Assembly (NCBI GenBank): GCA_963845445.1
Contig: CAWJSE010000002.1
Span: forward strand, 310,001-374,000
DNA from: JABDBL01 sp963845445
GTDB lineage: Bacteria; Cyanobacteriota; Vampirovibrionia; Obscuribacterales; Obscuribacteraceae
Direction of reading: 5' to 3'
Length of the DNA: 64,000 bases
The position numbers and the translations under genes were made by a program. Shown here one piece after another: positions 53,252 through 62,688 of this stretch. Position 1 is the first letter of the stretch. The number at the start of each line of letters is the position of its first letter. Below the pieces are notes generated by a model. That model ran no database searches. It saw nothing but the letters and a program-made list of their open reading frames with translations, and was not told the origin of the DNA.

Positions 53252-54442
53252 ATGTCCATGAGTGATCTAAAAAGTTATTTTGCAAAAATGGTTCTGCCTA
53301 TACTGGGATTATCGCTGTTCTTACCAGGTTCGGCCGCAGTCGGCGCTAATATGGCTAAGGGTTTCTGCAATGTTTTAGTGCCAGTCTATGTAATCACAGA
53401 TCGCAATCTGTCAAAGTATCCCTGTGCTCAATCATTATCTGATCCAGCATCATTAAGTCAATGCATCCACGCAGGTGTAGTGCGCGTACCGGTAAGAGTA
53501 AAGCCGTTTCAACAATTAGATTCGATGTCGCTTGCAGCATGGGGCTGTTCAATTGAAAGTCCCCGCCACATTGAAAGAATCTCAAGAGATAGTATTGAAT
53601 CTCAAATTGTCAATCCTCCGGGAACAGCGGTAAGTATTACTCCCGGAAATTTAGATCCACTTGCCGGGCTAGATAGTTTTATTGATCATTTAAATGAACA
53701 AATTGCAAAATCATCTCAGCATGAATTATTGATTTTTATTCATGGCTGTTGTGAAGGACCGCAGGATTCAATTGAAGAGGCTGCACAATTGTCAGTTCAG
53801 TGTAACAGTCCTGTGCTCTTATTTGACTGGGCATCGCCCTCGGTGCGACAAGCGGGCATTTGGACTTATATGCAATCGGACCGCGCTCTTGAGGTGAGCG
53901 AACTCTATTTTGGTAATTTAATTGAGCGTTTAAGGCAGAAGAATTTAAGTGCGCGCGTAACGCTGGTGGCATACAGTATGGGATCAAGACTGATCAGAAA
54001 CTATTTGCGTCAATTTCCGGAATCGTTTTTTGATCAAATACATTTAGTTCGACCCGATATTAGCCTACCTGTATTTTTGATAGAGCAGTATAAGTTCAAA
54101 AAACAATTTGGGCAGATGTTCATTTATGTCTCCGCCCACGATCTTGCCCTACAGTCCTCTGCCTTACTAATGAGTTCTAATGTAGAGAGGCTAGGTATGC
54201 AACCAGATCCAGCGCATTGGTTTGCCAAGCAATTAAACAATGCGCCGCCCAATGCCACCATAATTGATACATCCAATTTGCACCAAGAATACGACTTTAT
54301 TGGACATCGTATTCCATTTGAGGCAGTTGGTTACATACATGGCTTAAAAGACGAGAGAGCTCTATCGCTATTCAAGATTGAACGACCATTTTCAATAAAT
54401 CCGCATTTTTGGAAGCTTCGAGACAACAATATCGGACTGTGA
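53252..54442 (+). CDS. secreted DUF900-type alpha/beta hydrolase
   Basis: A signal peptide (residues 10-32) precedes a Cys-containing region and then an alpha/beta hydrolase of the DUF900 kind. LLIFIHGCCEGPQDSIEEAA (about 159-178), LLFDWASPS, and the elbow AYSMGSRL (Ser242) are seen, with VSAHDLALQSSA (acid) and a late HxxP. DUF900 members are lipase-like with unknown substrates. It stands alone with about 400 bases upstream. Confidence 0.82.
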   Translation: MSMSDLKSYFAKMVLPILGLSLFLPGSAAVGANMAKGFCNVLVPVYVITDRNLSKYPCAQSLSDPASLSQCIHAGVVRVPVRVKPFQQLDSMSLAAWGCSIESPRHIERISRDSIESQIVNPPGTAVSITPGNLDPLAGLDSFIDHLNEQIAKSSQHELLIFIHGCCEGPQDSIEEAAQLSVQCNSPVLLFDWASPSVRQAGIWTYMQSDRALEVSELYFGNLIERLRQKNLSARVTLVAYSMGSRLIRNYLRQFPESFFDQIHLVRPDISLPVFLIEQYKFKKQFGQMFIYVSAHDLALQSSALLMSSNVERLGMQPDPAHWFAKQLNNAPPNATIIDTSNLHQEYDFIGHRIPFEAVGYIHGLKDERALSLFKIERPFSINPHFWKLRDNNIGL

Positions 54443-54609
54443 CCTTTATGAGTTTTCCTTTATGCATGTTATTATTCTTGAGTGTTAACAGACTCAATAA
54501 TTTTAAAAGTTATCTTTACTTTGATTTGTATTAAACGATGAGTTTCGGTCCATCAGTCCAGGTTCTTTTGGAGTCTAAGAATAAAGTATGGGATTTGAGG
54601 TACTAGATT

Positions 54610-55215
54610 GTGGAACGTATTTATTTGTCCAAAATCTCTCTGTTACTGATATTGCTGGTAGGTGTGATGGCATTTTTATTAGGTGCTTATGCTCAGCCAC
54701 TAGTAGCTATGTATTCGGCTCGCGCCGGGCTGATCAAATATCCTGATTCGACGGCGGGACGTTTTACTTTGGTGATTAGTCCGCTCGTCAAGGGGGAAAA
54801 GTTTTTACTTGACACCCAGAGCGGCAAAATCTGGCAAATTACCAAGTCAGGTGAGCAGATCGACAATTCATTTGTATGTCACCGCATGCCTTTACTGGAA
54901 GAAGAAGATCGTTCTCATGCTCTAAGCGACAAACCCAGATTAAGTCATGCACAAGGAGACAAAATCAAAATAACTCCCAGACTAGCCAGCGAAAAATTCT
55001 CCAAGAATAAAGTCGCAAAAGAAAAAGCTCTAAATGCAAAGGCTATTAAACAAACTGTGCCTAATGATAAAGTGACCATTGAAGTAATAACAAACGGAAA
55101 AGTTTCAAAAGAAAGAGTACCCAGAGCAAATACTCTTGACGATAAAGTCATTGATGAGAAAGCACTGAGTAAGAATACAATCAGCGTGAAGACTGCGAAT
55201 GAAACAAAGTTGTAG
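54610..55215 (+). CDS. membrane-anchored protein with charged low-complexity tail
   Basis: A GTG at 54610 starts a protein with one membrane helix (residues 8-30). A small beta domain follows (about 50-95: GRFTLVISPLVKGEKFLLDT and SGKIWQIT). The C-terminal 100 residues are a repetitive Lys/Asn/Thr-rich tail in which N/D-DKV- and -KA-type units recur. No family is recognised. The tail may bind nucleic acid or cell wall. Confidence 0.62.
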   Translation: MERIYLSKISLLLILLVGVMAFLLGAYAQPLVAMYSARAGLIKYPDSTAGRFTLVISPLVKGEKFLLDTQSGKIWQITKSGEQIDNSFVCHRMPLLEEEDRSHALSDKPRLSHAQGDKIKITPRLASEKFSKNKVAKEKALNAKAIKQTVPNDKVTIEVITNGKVSKERVPRANTLDDKVIDEKALSKNTISVKTANETKL

Positions 55216-55419
55216 ATTTATCGATTGGTCTAGCGCAAATACTAACTTGCTATAACCACATTAGTAAATTTTCGCTCGCTGTAGATTTAACCATGAATTT
55301 TTTGCGTATTCGCATTCATTTCCGACAATTATTGGCATCGCAAAAGAACAGTTCCTAGTATTATCAGTCAGTTTGATCTGAAATCTTCTGGGTAAAAGAA
55401 ATTAGAGAAGGTTGAAGCT

Positions 55420-56355
55420 ATGGTGTTTGGTATATCAAATCGCTTGAATATAATCACAGCTGTGTTGTTAACATGGACAGCCGCTAATCCATCTTTTGCT
55501 GTTGCTACCTATTCAGACGCTGGGCAGCTTAATAAATATAGTGATGACGAAAAAATAATCCGTGCTCAAGCAGTGGAGTACGTAAAAGACTTTGCAGCAG
55601 CGGACGCAAAGGCCATTGCTGATATGTGGACAGCAGATGGAACTTTTATTGATTCTGATGGCACTGAGTTTCGCGGGCGTTCTGAGATTGAAAAATTATA
55701 CGCACATTATTTTGCGGAGCATGGTAGACAAGGCTTAGAAGTATCTATAGACTCCATTCGCTTTCCGACATTGAATGTTGCCATTGAAGAAGGTACTACA
55801 CGTTTATCCAGTGCACCATCAGTTAAGATTGGTAGCAAATATGTTCTTGTTCACATCAAGAATAATGGTAAATGGCAAATAAGCAATTCATCTGAGACGA
55901 ATATAAAACCCGTTTCTAAGCTCGAAAACCTTAAAGAATTAAGTTGGCTAATAGGTAACTGGACACCAGAATTTGCTAAAGGCAAAATTCAATTGAAAAT
56001 GAATTGGCTTGGCAATGGCAATTTTATTAACTGTATATTTAGTCTACACGGACTGCCAATAGAAGAAATATCTGATATTCAAATAATCGGTTGGGATCCA
56101 ATCAGACAGGAACCGACTTCCTGGAATTTTTCTTCTACTGGCGGATTTGGCCGGGCCGCGTGGACCAAAGAGGGAGAGAATTGGACGTTGCGCGCTCATT
56201 CTATTCAACAAGACGGTAGCACCGGGCAAGCCACTTATATTTTGCATAAGCTGAATAATGATTCTTTCACCTGGCAATCTGTAAGACGTAGTATTGATGG
56301 ATCTTCTTTGCCTGATACCCCTGAAGTAAAGCTTTTAAGAGAAAATAGTAATTAA
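55420..56355 (+). CDS. secreted SnoaL/NTF2-like protein (SgcJ/EcaC type) with C-terminal lipocalin-like domain
   Basis: A signal peptide (residues 8-27) is followed by an NTF2-like cone domain (about 45-165) with DMWTADGTFIDSDGTEFRGR, the usual pattern of SgcJ/EcaC proteins. A second beta domain (about 170-305) begins ELSWLIGNWTPE. Binding of a small molecule is likely; no enzymatic residues can be named. AGAGAAGG lies 8 bases before the ATG. Confidence 0.8.
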   Translation: MVFGISNRLNIITAVLLTWTAANPSFAVATYSDAGQLNKYSDDEKIIRAQAVEYVKDFAAADAKAIADMWTADGTFIDSDGTEFRGRSEIEKLYAHYFAEHGRQGLEVSIDSIRFPTLNVAIEEGTTRLSSAPSVKIGSKYVLVHIKNNGKWQISNSSETNIKPVSKLENLKELSWLIGNWTPEFAKGKIQLKMNWLGNGNFINCIFSLHGLPIEEISDIQIIGWDPIRQEPTSWNFSSTGGFGRAAWTKEGENWTLRAHSIQQDGSTGQATYILHKLNNDSFTWQSVRRSIDGSSLPDTPEVKLLRENSN

Positions 56356-56368
56356 CGTGGGTGCCTGA

Positions 56369-57121
56369 ATGTTTGCCAGAAAAACATTATCAATTGTATT
56401 TTTGTTAATCCCGTGTTTGTTGGGAGAATTATTGGCTGCTCAAGTTGCCTGGGGGCGTTTTGGCGGTGCTGGCCGGGGAGGATTTGACAGAGCAGGTGGT
56501 TTTGGCGATCGTGGTTTTGCTGGCGGGGATCATTTTGACAATATTGATAAGAGCTATTACGAACACCCATCTTCAACTGGTTACGGTACACAAAGACCAC
56601 TGGCAACTGATGGTGGCATGGGTAGACTTATGAACAGTGGCTATGCCGGTCACTTAGCCGCACCGGTACGCGGGCCTGTAGGAGTAAATGGGGATTCTGT
56701 CAGGCACGCATATTATGATCGTCATGCTTTTGATGCTGATTGGTGGGCACACCATGAAAATGGTTGGTATTATCCCTGGATGGGTGGTGCATATGGTTGG
56801 GGCTATACCAGCTGGCCAATGATGGCAGGTTTTTGGGGAATGTCTGCGGCCAGTTCTCCTGCTGCTTACGATTACGGTAATAATATTACTTATCAAGGCA
56901 ATAATGTCTATTATGGAGCGCAACCTGTAGCTACGGCTGCTCAGTATTCTGAACAAGCGAGCAATTTAGCAACATTGGCTCCAGCTATATCTTTGCCCGC
57001 CTCTGGAGCCGAATTGCCTAAACTGAAGCCTGAGAATCAAAAAGACTGGAAGCCGCTTGGTGTGTTTTCTCTTGTTCAGGGGGCCAAACCGATTCTTCAA
57101 AACTGTTCCAAATTCTTGTGA
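56369..57121 (+). CDS. secreted Gly/Tyr-rich protein, N-terminal part (frameshifted)
   Basis: A signal peptide (residues 4-24) leads to a Gly-rich region (RFGGAGRGGFDRAGGFGDRG) and a Trp/Tyr-rich middle (WWAHHENGWYYPWMGGAYGW). It ends in a globular domain that begins LKPENQKDWKPLGVFSLVQG. After GGGGG at 57078-57082 the frame is wrong; one more G continues with QTDSSKLFQILVNKEGVIHG. The whole protein is about 365 residues. Similar proteins are common in this kind of genome, with no known function. Confidence 0.65.
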   Translation: MFARKTLSIVFLLIPCLLGELLAAQVAWGRFGGAGRGGFDRAGGFGDRGFAGGDHFDNIDKSYYEHPSSTGYGTQRPLATDGGMGRLMNSGYAGHLAAPVRGPVGVNGDSVRHAYYDRHAFDADWWAHHENGWYYPWMGGAYGWGYTSWPMMAGFWGMSAASSPAAYDYGNNITYQGNNVYYGAQPVATAAQYSEQASNLATLAPAISLPASGAELPKLKPENQKDWKPLGVFSLVQGAKPILQNCSKFL

Positions 57122-57470
57122 ATAAAGAAGGAGTCATCCACGGAAACTATTACGATATGATGACCGATGAAGTGAAACCAATAAGTGGTGCTGTCGATAA
57201 AAAGTCGATGCGTGCGGCTTGGAAAGTGAGTGGTGTCAAAGATGTTGTTTACGACACTGGGTTATCTAATTTGCTAAAGCAAGAAAGTCCTGTTCTTGTT
57301 CATTATGGCAAAGATAAAACACAACAGTGGAATCTAGTGCGCCTAGAGCAGCCAAATAAAAAGAGACGATTAATAAAGCTACATCTACGATAGATAAAGT
57401 AACCGAGCCGACACCAGCAGTGACAGAGCAACTAGATAAGACGCCAGAGCAGACAGATAGCACGATATAA
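57118..57470 (+). CDS. secreted Gly/Tyr-rich protein, C-terminal part (two frameshifts)
   Basis: This part continues the previous gene: VNKEGVIHGNYYDMMTDEVK, KKSMRAAWKVSGVKDVVYDT and QQWNLVRLEQP form a compact domain. The frame as read ends at 57393. Adding one A in the AAAAA of 57357-57361 gives KKETINKATSTIDKVTEPTP to a stop at 57468. So two single-base losses in homopolymers affect one gene. Confidence 0.6.
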
Positions 57471-57532
57471 ATCAAATCGCAGGCGTAAGTCTTCTATAGA
57501 TTTTAAATCCATGTTTCTCGAAAGAAAAGCAA

Positions 57533-57925
57533 TTAATGAGTCCAGGGGTGTACAGCTTTCAATTGAATCTCTAATGCATCTAGCGATTTGAGCCGTTTCT
57601 TTAACATCTGTTCGGGCAACTCTCCACGTTTAGCCAATTTCTTTTTGTACCTTGCATTCATTATTGCTGCAGTAGGAGTGTTTATTAGTGAATAACCCTG
57701 TCCTACCACTTGCGGTATGGCTCCAGCAAAATTAAGCTGATTTCTCACTTTAGCCTGCTTGGGATAATCATAATGAGCTACAGCTGAAAGAATGGATCGA
57801 CTGAGAGCTGCAAGGCCAATCAGAGGACCTGAAATAGCTTGCTGTGCTGCTACACGGCGCAGCTTTTGGATGCGCGTTGTTTCAGCATCGAGCATGTTAT
57901 CTAGCATTTCAGAATCATTTGCCAA
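57533..57925 (-). CDS. C-terminal part of the secreted helical protein at 57901-58965 (frameshifted)
   Basis: MANDSEMLDNMLDAETTRIQ, AISGPLIGLAALSRSILSAV and VVGQGYSLINTPTAAIMNAR follow directly on the upstream gene's AELSF when one T is added to the TTTTT at 57921-57925. It has a mostly helical, basic tail (RYKKKLAKRGELPEQMLKKR). There is no ribosome site of its own. Together they give about 480 residues. Confidence 0.55.
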   Translation of the reverse strand: MANDSEMLDNMLDAETTRIQKLRRVAAQQAISGPLIGLAALSRSILSAVAHYDYPKQAKVRNQLNFAGAIPQVVGQGYSLINTPTAAIMNARYKKKLAKRGELPEQMLKKRLKSLDALEIQLKAVHPWTH

Positions 57926-58965
57926 AAAGATAATTCAGCAACGGCATCTTCTACTGCGGCAGAATGCTCTTCTGGAATCATTTCCTTTAGACTTCGCCAT
58001 TCATTTTGCCATCCGGGGATGTCGTTTACTCTATATTTGGCAAAGACGTTTCGCAAATGACGCCGCTGATATTTACGCATACAAACGCCGACCATAGTGC
58101 GAAAAGGCGGCGTTACCGTAGAAATGCTGTTACCAACTAGACTAGTTATTATAGAGGAACTCCTAGTCTGGGGATTGCTAAATCCCCTCAGGGAAAGAAT
58201 AGACGAAGAGCACAAAATAAAATTTTGTGCTGTGTTGAGGGCATAGAATGTATTCTCACGCCAAGCCACTTCGCGAGAATTTATGCTCCATTTTATAAAC
58301 TGTGATAGTAACTGTTGTAGTATTTGTCTAAACAATCGATCATGCAGTTCAAATAATTTTCGCTCGCGATTTGAATCGAGCAAGTTAACTAATTGTTCTC
58401 GCTTTAATAACAATTGTTCTGCTTCATCTAAACTAACTGTTACGAATGTCACCGATTCAGCTGGTGAAAAGCCTTTCTTTGCGGACTTTAATTGCACCAG
58501 TCCATTTTCACCTAATTCAATTGCGGAAGAAGAACCCCTAATAACATAACCTACTAGCGCAGCGCAAAGCCCATTTTTTTGTGCGCTCTGTGAGATTCTC
58601 TTTAGATTGCTTAGACCCTTGGCTCGTTCGTTTAAATTTATAATTGCGTTAGCAAATACTCCGGCTGTTCCTGCTTCCTGTCCCAATGGATAGCGCCAAT
58701 CTCGTTGAGAACTATGATGATTGACTTCTAAACGAAAATGAATATTGAAGCGAGCCAATTTAATACATTCTGCGCATAGTTGACGATCAATTTGTAAAAT
58801 AGCGTTTTCTGTCTCTTCGCTAGACACTTTCATGGCTTGATTTTTATTAGGCAAAGAAGTTTGACTCGGCAAGGCATTGTCACTAGCCAGAGACCAAGCC
58901 TTAGCGCCGAAAGCATAATTCAACAATAGCAATAAACAAACAGCTTTTATTAGTCTATTTATCAC
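57901..58965 (-). CDS. secreted or anchored helical protein, unknown family
   Basis: A signal peptide (residues 5-22) precedes about 330 mainly helical residues with two or three hydrophobic stretches (SSSIITSLVGNSISTVTPPF and others). Two Cys near 68-71 (LCAEC) may be redox-active or metal-binding. The final residues (WQMILKC) are out of frame. No family is recognised. It stands alone on the minus strand. Confidence 0.6.
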   Translation of the reverse strand: MINRLIKAVCLLLLLNYAFGAKAWSLASDNALPSQTSLPNKNQAMKVSSEETENAILQIDRQLCAECIKLARFNIHFRLEVNHHSSQRDWRYPLGQEAGTAGVFANAIINLNERAKGLSNLKRISQSAQKNGLCAALVGYVIRGSSSAIELGENGLVQLKSAKKGFSPAESVTFVTVSLDEAEQLLLKREQLVNLLDSNRERKLFELHDRLFRQILQQLLSQFIKWSINSREVAWRENTFYALNTAQNFILCSSSILSLRGFSNPQTRSSSIITSLVGNSISTVTPPFRTMVGVCMRKYQRRHLRNVFAKYRVNDIPGWQNEWRSLKEMIPEEHSAAVEDAVAELSFWQMILKC

Positions 58966-59134
58966 TGCTCTGCCAATTCCCTAGAGACGAGTATTATCTG
59001 CCGGTTAATAGTTTATTGGCAACCTCAACCAAAGCATGAAACGCTCATTATAACTAGATTCCATCTCTAACCAGAGTTAGCAAAGCTAAACGACTTTTAA
59101 AATAAAAGTAATGCGTGTTGTGTAGCAAAAGTCA

Positions 59135-59262
59135 TTATGGCTTTGCATTATAACCAAGGTCTTGAGCTTTCTTGCTGTCCTTAATTGCTAGGGAATTTTT
59201 GCACAGCTTTGCATATGCTTTTCCACGATAATAATAATAAGCAGTAGGACCCATATCAATTC
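59135..59262 (-). pseudogene. TPR gene remnant
   Basis: The frame ending at 59135 reads AYYYYRGKAYAKLCKNSLAI and KKAQDLGYNAKP. It closely matches the last TPR and C-terminus of the protein encoded at 61173-62600 (AYYYRGKAYEKLGNSSLAVQ, KKAQELGYKP). Only the final repeat is left, so it is a broken duplicate. GAAGGA before an internal ATG means that a 41-residue peptide is possible. Confidence 0.5.
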
Positions 59263-59340
59263 CTTCTTTGTGAAAAATAACAAATTATTGAACAAGCATA
59301 AAAATATTCTACGGCAGGTTTGTTATTTTGCAAGTACAAA

Positions 59341-60576
59341 CTAGCGCATGCTATCGGTCACCTTATCGGTTGAGAGCGGAGTTGTTCCGGTGGAAAGTGC
59401 TTTCAGGTCTAATACCCCCAGCTCTATAGAGTTTTCTGAATCCAAGACATCTTCCCAAATAACCAACATCTTGCCACCACTAAGGGTTAGATGGGGATGT
59501 TTAGCTATGCCATTATTGTGTGAACAATAAATGGCTGGGTAAAAATCATTAGTCTGATCAAAAGACGCTTTAACATAAATAGCTGAATCTTTCGAACCGG
59601 TGCTTTTATCTACCCAAGCTAAAACCAATTGACCATCCGCAGCGGCTGCCACTGACTCGGTCGATATCCCAGGTGTATCTGAGATATTCATCGGTTTAGT
59701 AAACTTGCCATTTCCACTGCTTATGCTTAACCATACGTCGGCAGCATTTTGTTTTTCAGAATTGTCTGTCCAGGTGAGAAAGACTTTTTCTTTGTCACAG
59801 CAAATAGCAGGATGGGAAGATATACGAGCGGAATTGCATACATTAATGGGTTTGGCCCATGAATCATTTTCCTTTCGCGAATAATATATGTCCGGGTGGC
59901 TTTCAGCCGAGCGAGTATCCGTCCAAGCTACATGGACATTACCTTGTAGATCAACAGCTATGGTAGGCTGTGAAGCTGTTCCCGCTGTATTGCTAATATC
60001 GACAGCAGGCAGAAGAGCATCTTGTGACCACTTTTTTCCACCGTCAGTTGAACGGGCGTAATAAATATCTTTGTTTTTTTCTCCCTTGCTCGTATCAGTC
60101 CAAACGGCATGAATTGAGTCATCCGGACCTATTGCAAGGGCTGGCTCTGCCGATTCTCCTGGAGTATTAGATATATTTAGAGACTTGGTCCAGCTCTTGC
60201 CCCCGTCAGAAGAGCGAGCAAAGAAAACATCTGGACTCTTTGGATCAGTGCCGGGATCAGCCCAGATTATGTCAATAGCGCCACTTTTTTCAACGACTAT
60301 ATCTGAGTGAGTAGAGTGTCCGAGCGTTTTCGATATGTTTATTGGCAATGACCAAGTGGCACCGCCATCAGTACTATCTGTATAAAAGATATCTGATTCT
60401 TGGTCACCATTTGCGTATACCTCAAAAGAAGCATATAGATGATTGTTGTCACCAGCAGCTATGCAAGGAAAACTACCATTTGCTACGTGATGTGAGTGAA
60501 CTGTCTGAGATTGACAGTTTGGCATATTCAGAAATAGACTCAGCCCAACCACGGCCGCTGCTAATTGCTTGTTCAT
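59341..60576 (-). CDS. secreted BNR/Asp-box beta-propeller
   Basis: A signal peptide (residues 5-22) is followed by five or six repeats of the Asp-box type S-x-DGG-x-W (TDGGATWS, SDGGKSWTK, TDGGKKWSQ). Each unit also carries IDIIWADP-, IHAVWTDT- and VHVAWTDT-like strands and SNTPG turns. This is the sialidase/exo-repeat propeller fold, but the catalytic Arg triad of sialidases is not evident. It may be a binding or scaffold protein. AAGGAGAAA precedes the start. Confidence 0.83.
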   Translation of the reverse strand: MNKQLAAAVVGLSLFLNMPNCQSQTVHSHHVANGSFPCIAAGDNNHLYASFEVYANGDQESDIFYTDSTDGGATWSLPINISKTLGHSTHSDIVVEKSGAIDIIWADPGTDPKSPDVFFARSSDGGKSWTKSLNISNTPGESAEPALAIGPDDSIHAVWTDTSKGEKNKDIYYARSTDGGKKWSQDALLPAVDISNTAGTASQPTIAVDLQGNVHVAWTDTRSAESHPDIYYSRKENDSWAKPINVCNSARISSHPAICCDKEKVFLTWTDNSEKQNAADVWLSISSGNGKFTKPMNISDTPGISTESVAAAADGQLVLAWVDKSTGSKDSAIYVKASFDQTNDFYPAIYCSHNNGIAKHPHLTLSGGKMLVIWEDVLDSENSIELGVLDLKALSTGTTPLSTDKVTDSMR

Positions 60577-60650
60577 TTAATTTCTCCTTCTCATATCTTG
60601 GCAGGGATAAGTAATGGGCACTGGTCGGGTGTTTTTGATAGATAATTTCT

Positions 60651-61148
60651 TCAGGCAAGAGCAGTTCTTGCTAACTTCTCGAATTTTTGATCCAAGTCTT
60701 TTGCTGTTTGATGGATCTCGGGAGAGGAAAGCTTGCCAAATGAAGCAGATGGCAAATCATATGATATCCAAGTTTTTTCATCTTTAGTGTAAATTAACAC
60801 GCGTGGCGGAGCATATAATGCAGCCAATGTATTATGTTGAGCCATAATATTTGCAATATATGGATTGCCAACAAGATATTGTTTAGCTTGAATGGATAAG
60901 GAGAGCAATGCAGGAAGAAGCTTGCCCATCTCCAGGGTGCTAATAATCATCAGACCGCTTGGGCCCTCCATCGATTTTATCGTTTTTTGTATATTCGAGG
61001 ATGATAGTGCTGTAAGTTGATCAAATCGGCCAAGCTCTTGCTCGAAATCTGATACCACTTTATGGAAGGGCTTATGAGAGTTAAAACTGCACAATTGAAT
61101 CTCATTCGTTTGTTCAAGTTTTAGAATATTTTCTGTTCTTTTGTTCAT
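60651..61148 (-). CDS. DUF302-family protein
   Basis: The 165 residues match the DUF302 pattern: EGPSGLMIISTLEMGKLLPA, KQYLVGNPYIANIMAQHNTL, AALYAPPRVLIYTKDE and WISYDLPSA. Members are small cytoplasmic proteins, sometimes linked to heme or metal stress. There is no signal peptide. It lies 24 bases after the TPR gene on the same strand and is probably transcribed with it. Confidence 0.85.
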   Translation of the reverse strand: MNKRTENILKLEQTNEIQLCSFNSHKPFHKVVSDFEQELGRFDQLTALSSSNIQKTIKSMEGPSGLMIISTLEMGKLLPALLSLSIQAKQYLVGNPYIANIMAQHNTLAALYAPPRVLIYTKDEKTWISYDLPSASFGKLSSPEIHQTAKDLDQKFEKLARTALA

Positions 61149-61172
61149 TTCTGTTCTTCTGCAAGCTAATAG

Positions 61173-62600
61173 TCATTCGAGCATTGGTTTGTAACCAAGT
61201 TCTTGAGCCTTTTTGCCGTCTTGGACGGCTAGTGAACTATTTCCTAGTTTTTCATATGCTTTGCCTCGATAATAATATGCTGGAGCAATCTTGGCATCGA
61301 GCTCGATTGCTTTTGAACAATCACTAATCGCCTTTTGATATTTGCCGGATTTTTCATAAGCCGCGCCACGACCACAATAAGGTCTGGCATCTTTGGCATT
61401 CAGTGCAATAGCTTTTGAATAATCCTCAATTGCCTTGCTGTATTGTTTCAAGTGTTCGTAGTCCACAGCACGCCCACCAAATGGCAGGGCATCTTTCGGG
61501 TTAATCACTATTGCCTTTGAATAATCCTCAATTGACTTTGAATATTGCCCTAATTTGCGATAGGCTTTTCCTCGAACATAATAAGCCAAAGATCCATTTT
61601 TATCCAGGTCTATCGCTTTTGAACAATCATCGATTGCTTTGTCATATTGACTCAGTTCTTCGTAACATAAAGCACGGCCACAGTATGCTGTATAACTGTG
61701 AGTTAAATCAATCGAGCTTGTATAGTCATCAATTGCTTTCTGGTATTGTCCTATTTTTTCATAGCACATAGCTCTACCAGTATAGGCTTTGGCATGTTTG
61801 GCATCCAATTTAATAGCTTGATTGTAATTAACCATTGCTCCATCGAGCTGACCTAAACCCCAGTATGCGTCAGCCCGATTGCTATATGCGTACGGATTCT
61901 TCGGCTCTAAATTAATTGCCTTTGCACAATCATCAATAGCTTTTTGATACTGCCCTAAATCATTATAGGCTCTAGCACGAAAGCGGTAAGCTAGAGCATA
62001 ATTTTGATCCAAGTCTAAGGCCTGGCTAAAATCATCAACTGCTTTTTGGTGTTTTGCTAATTTTTCATATGTAATGGCACGGTTGCAATAAGCAAATGGG
62101 TCTTTAGGAGCCAAGTCTATTGCCATGTCGCAGTCGTCAATTGCTTTATCATATTGCCCTGATCTTTCGTAGGCTAAACCACGATGGCTAAAAGCATTTG
62201 CTAATGCTGAATCGAGTTTGATCGCCTGTGAGCAATCATCGATGGTCTTATTATATATCCTCAAATTCTCATAGACTGTTGCACGTTCAAGATAAGCTAA
62301 TAAGTATTTTGGATCAATTTCTAGTGCCTTGGAATAATCATCAATTGCCTTTTGATATTGTCCTATCCTTTTATATACTCCTGCTCGAGTAAAGTAAGCC
62401 AAGGCATTATTCGGTTCTAACTCTATGATCTTTGTGCAATCATCAACTGCTTGCTGAGATTGTTCAGCTTTATGATCAGCTAAATCTTTTTGATCTTCGG
62501 CTGCTAATGTAATTGTGTTGGATACTACTGCGCCACAGAAACAGCAAAGCAGAAAGACTTTCTTGTAAATGTTATAGGTATTAAGCGCGAATATATTCAT
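61173..62600 (-). CDS. secreted protein of about 13 tetratricopeptide repeats
   Basis: After a signal peptide (residues 14-34) the whole protein is a regular series of 34-residue TPRs, each with A-x-x-x-RG/RA-x-x-Y-x-K-x-GQY-x-KAIDD-x-x-KAI-x-LD/P. About 13 repeats cover residues 45-470. The DNA repeats are alike enough to suggest recent expansion. The protein should be a periplasmic scaffold for protein binding. A remnant of a copy lies at 59135. Confidence 0.88.
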   Translation of the reverse strand: MNIFALNTYNIYKKVFLLCCFCGAVVSNTITLAAEDQKDLADHKAEQSQQAVDDCTKIIELEPNNALAYFTRAGVYKRIGQYQKAIDDYSKALEIDPKYLLAYLERATVYENLRIYNKTIDDCSQAIKLDSALANAFSHRGLAYERSGQYDKAIDDCDMAIDLAPKDPFAYCNRAITYEKLAKHQKAVDDFSQALDLDQNYALAYRFRARAYNDLGQYQKAIDDCAKAINLEPKNPYAYSNRADAYWGLGQLDGAMVNYNQAIKLDAKHAKAYTGRAMCYEKIGQYQKAIDDYTSSIDLTHSYTAYCGRALCYEELSQYDKAIDDCSKAIDLDKNGSLAYYVRGKAYRKLGQYSKSIEDYSKAIVINPKDALPFGGRAVDYEHLKQYSKAIEDYSKAIALNAKDARPYCGRGAAYEKSGKYQKAISDCSKAIELDAKIAPAYYYRGKAYEKLGNSSLAVQDGKKAQELGYKPMLE

Positions 62601-62688
62601 TGATACTTGCCTTATAGCTTATTGCTAATTCCATCCTGCTGAACAAATTTGTGATCGAGCTACCTGTGTTAATCAATATTGCATATAG

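Noticed and set aside
61173..62600. Regular 102-base repeats as a CRISPR or satellite array
   Set aside because: The unit is exactly 34 codons and follows the TPR consensus, so it is a protein repeat.
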